Assembly: GCA_964585385.1 (NCBI GenBank)
Contig: CAZPDP010000001.1
Coordinates: 62,001-126,000, forward strand
Length of the DNA stretch: 64,000 bases
Reading direction: 5' to 3'
From: JAGXLC01 sp964585385
GTDB lineage: Bacteria > Bacteroidota > Bacteroidia > Bacteroidales > UBA12077
The translations under genes and the position numbers were made by a program. The notes beneath the pieces are model-generated. The model ran no database searches and was not told where the DNA came from. It saw nothing but the letters and a program-made list of their open reading frames with translations. Position 1 is the first letter of the stretch. Every line of letters starts with the position of its first letter. Of the stretch, positions 63,233-64,000 are shown in pieces.

Positions 63233-63964
63233 TTAATTGTTATAAGGAATTACTTTCCCACTAGATGCTGATTCAACTATAATATCTGCCGGATTACCAA
63301 GATAATAAACATTACCCATTGCGTGAGAAAGTACTTTTAATCTGTTTTGAACATTAACGTAAGAATTAGCAGTTGAATATTGATATATTCGGGTATTATA
63401 TGATTTTAATTCTTTTGCATTATAATGAGCCGATCCACCAGCGACTATAACTGATCGAGTTGTATTACCTTTTATAATATAATTTCCAAATCCTGTCAAA
63501 GGATTTCGAATTAAAAAATATGAAGATTTAATTAACAAACTAACATCGTTAATGTCACCCCACAAATAAAAATAAATTCTATCATTTTTTAACGTATCAA
63601 TAGTTCTTAATACTATTGGCTTTAAACTTTTAAATTCATATAAAGAATCTAAATATATACAAAGCTTTGGTTTTTTATATTTTGAAAGTAGACTATAAGA
63701 ATTGCTTGTTTTTACTAGTAAAGTGTCTTGATTAATGTCTACTTTAATTTGATTTATTTGAAAATTTGTAGCCTTGATTATAACTTCGCTTTTGTCTGAA
63801 TTATAAATTTCTACTTCAAAGATGCCATCTAAATGAATTGAATTAAAATTGCCCAAATTTGAGTAGCTTTTTTTTACCGTATTTTTATTATCTATATTAT
63901 TGAACTCACTGCATGAAGTCAAAAATGTACTAGTAATTATAATCAAGAAAAATAGTCTTTTCAT
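63233..63964 (-). CDS. DUF2807 (head-GIN) lipoprotein
   Basis: 243 residues: a lipoprotein signal with TFLTSCSE (Cys about 18), then a right-handed beta-helix-like repeat region starting FNSIHLDGIFEVEIYNSDKS, as in PF10988 putative autotransporter adhesin (head GIN) proteins. It ends LGNPADIIVESASSGKVIPY, which is typical of the family. Its AT content seems higher than that of neighbouring genes. The function of the family is not established; a surface or periplasmic location is likely. Confidence 0.82.
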   Translation of the reverse strand: MKRLFFLIIITSTFLTSCSEFNNIDNKNTVKKSYSNLGNFNSIHLDGIFEVEIYNSDKSEVIIKATNFQINQIKVDINQDTLLVKTSNSYSLLSKYKKPKLCIYLDSLYEFKSLKPIVLRTIDTLKNDRIYFYLWGDINDVSLLIKSSYFLIRNPLTGFGNYIIKGNTTRSVIVAGGSAHYNAKELKSYNTRIYQYSTANSYVNVQNRLKVLSHAMGNVYYLGNPADIIVESASSGKVIPYNN

Positions 63965-64000
63965 CGAATTTTTTATTTAATATAATACCCTAATCCAAAT

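Noticed and set aside
1..64000. tRNA, rRNA, CRISPR array, prophage or toxin-antitoxin system
   Set aside because: I saw no cloverleaf gene, spaced direct repeats, integrase or convincing toxin-antitoxin pair on reading both strands; a covariance-model scan would be decisive for RNAs.

Overview
This is a low-GC chromosomal stretch from a member of the Bacteroidota, probably an anaerobic or microaerobic relative of the Marinilabiliales/Bacteroidales. The signs are the gliding-type lipoprotein GldB, a type IX secretion (CHU_C-type) C-terminal domain, a periplasmic beta-propeller histidine kinase, a head-GIN (DUF2807) lipoprotein, weak Shine-Dalgarno sequences, and many start-proximal boxes matching the Bacteroidota -7 consensus TAnnTTTG, a few with a TTG/TTTG element 18-19 nt upstream. 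Genus assignment is not possible from sequence inspection alone. I see no tRNA, rRNA, CRISPR array, phage or intact insertion sequence.

Layout. 1-8 kb: 3' part of a PAS/SpoIIE phosphatase, a GNAT protein, a metallophosphatase, polyphosphate kinase, an asparaginase, a DUF2007 protein and a long-chain acyl-CoA synthetase. 8-15 kb: a SPOR lipoprotein, an MFS transporter with a large duplicated insert, then purA, a Fur-family regulator and the (p)ppGpp enzyme Rel on the minus strand. 15-21 kb: a propeller histidine kinase, an internally deleted remnant of a second one, a composite palindromic repeat and a membrane PAS kinase. 21-29 kb: a three-gene minus-strand operon (catalytic M16 peptidase, non-catalytic M16 partner, T9SS-sorted protein), gldB, a small outer-membrane barrel and nadE. 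29-36 kb: a short DnaE-type polymerase and a surface-glycosylation set (TMTC-like membrane TPR protein, GT2, flippase-like protein).

36-40 kb is the most distinctive part: a minus-strand operon encoding a Tat-exported corrinoid/Fe-S reductive dehalogenase (RdhA), a three-helix membrane anchor (RdhB-like), an FMN-binding NosR/RdhC-like polyferredoxin and a small membrane protein. It faces a divergent MarR regulator across a gap that holds a perfect 15-bp palindrome. This suggests organohalide reduction in a Bacteroidota background, with substrate unknown.

40-64 kb: dnaX with an A10 slippage-type run, ilvE, a ClC transporter with CBS domains, a DUF523/DUF1722 protein, an aldo/keto reductase, an AbgT transporter, a serine hydrolase, a rubredoxin too small for standard ORF cut-offs, a MITE-like inverted repeat, ridA, an M13 peptidase, ornithine aminotransferase, nitroreductase, a TlpA-like thioredoxin, a soluble PAS kinase, a TrmO fragment, a macrodomain protein, pheT, surE, lpxB and a DUF2807 lipoprotein. 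Most of this is housekeeping; the accessory signals are the rdh operon, the remnants and the intergenic repeats.
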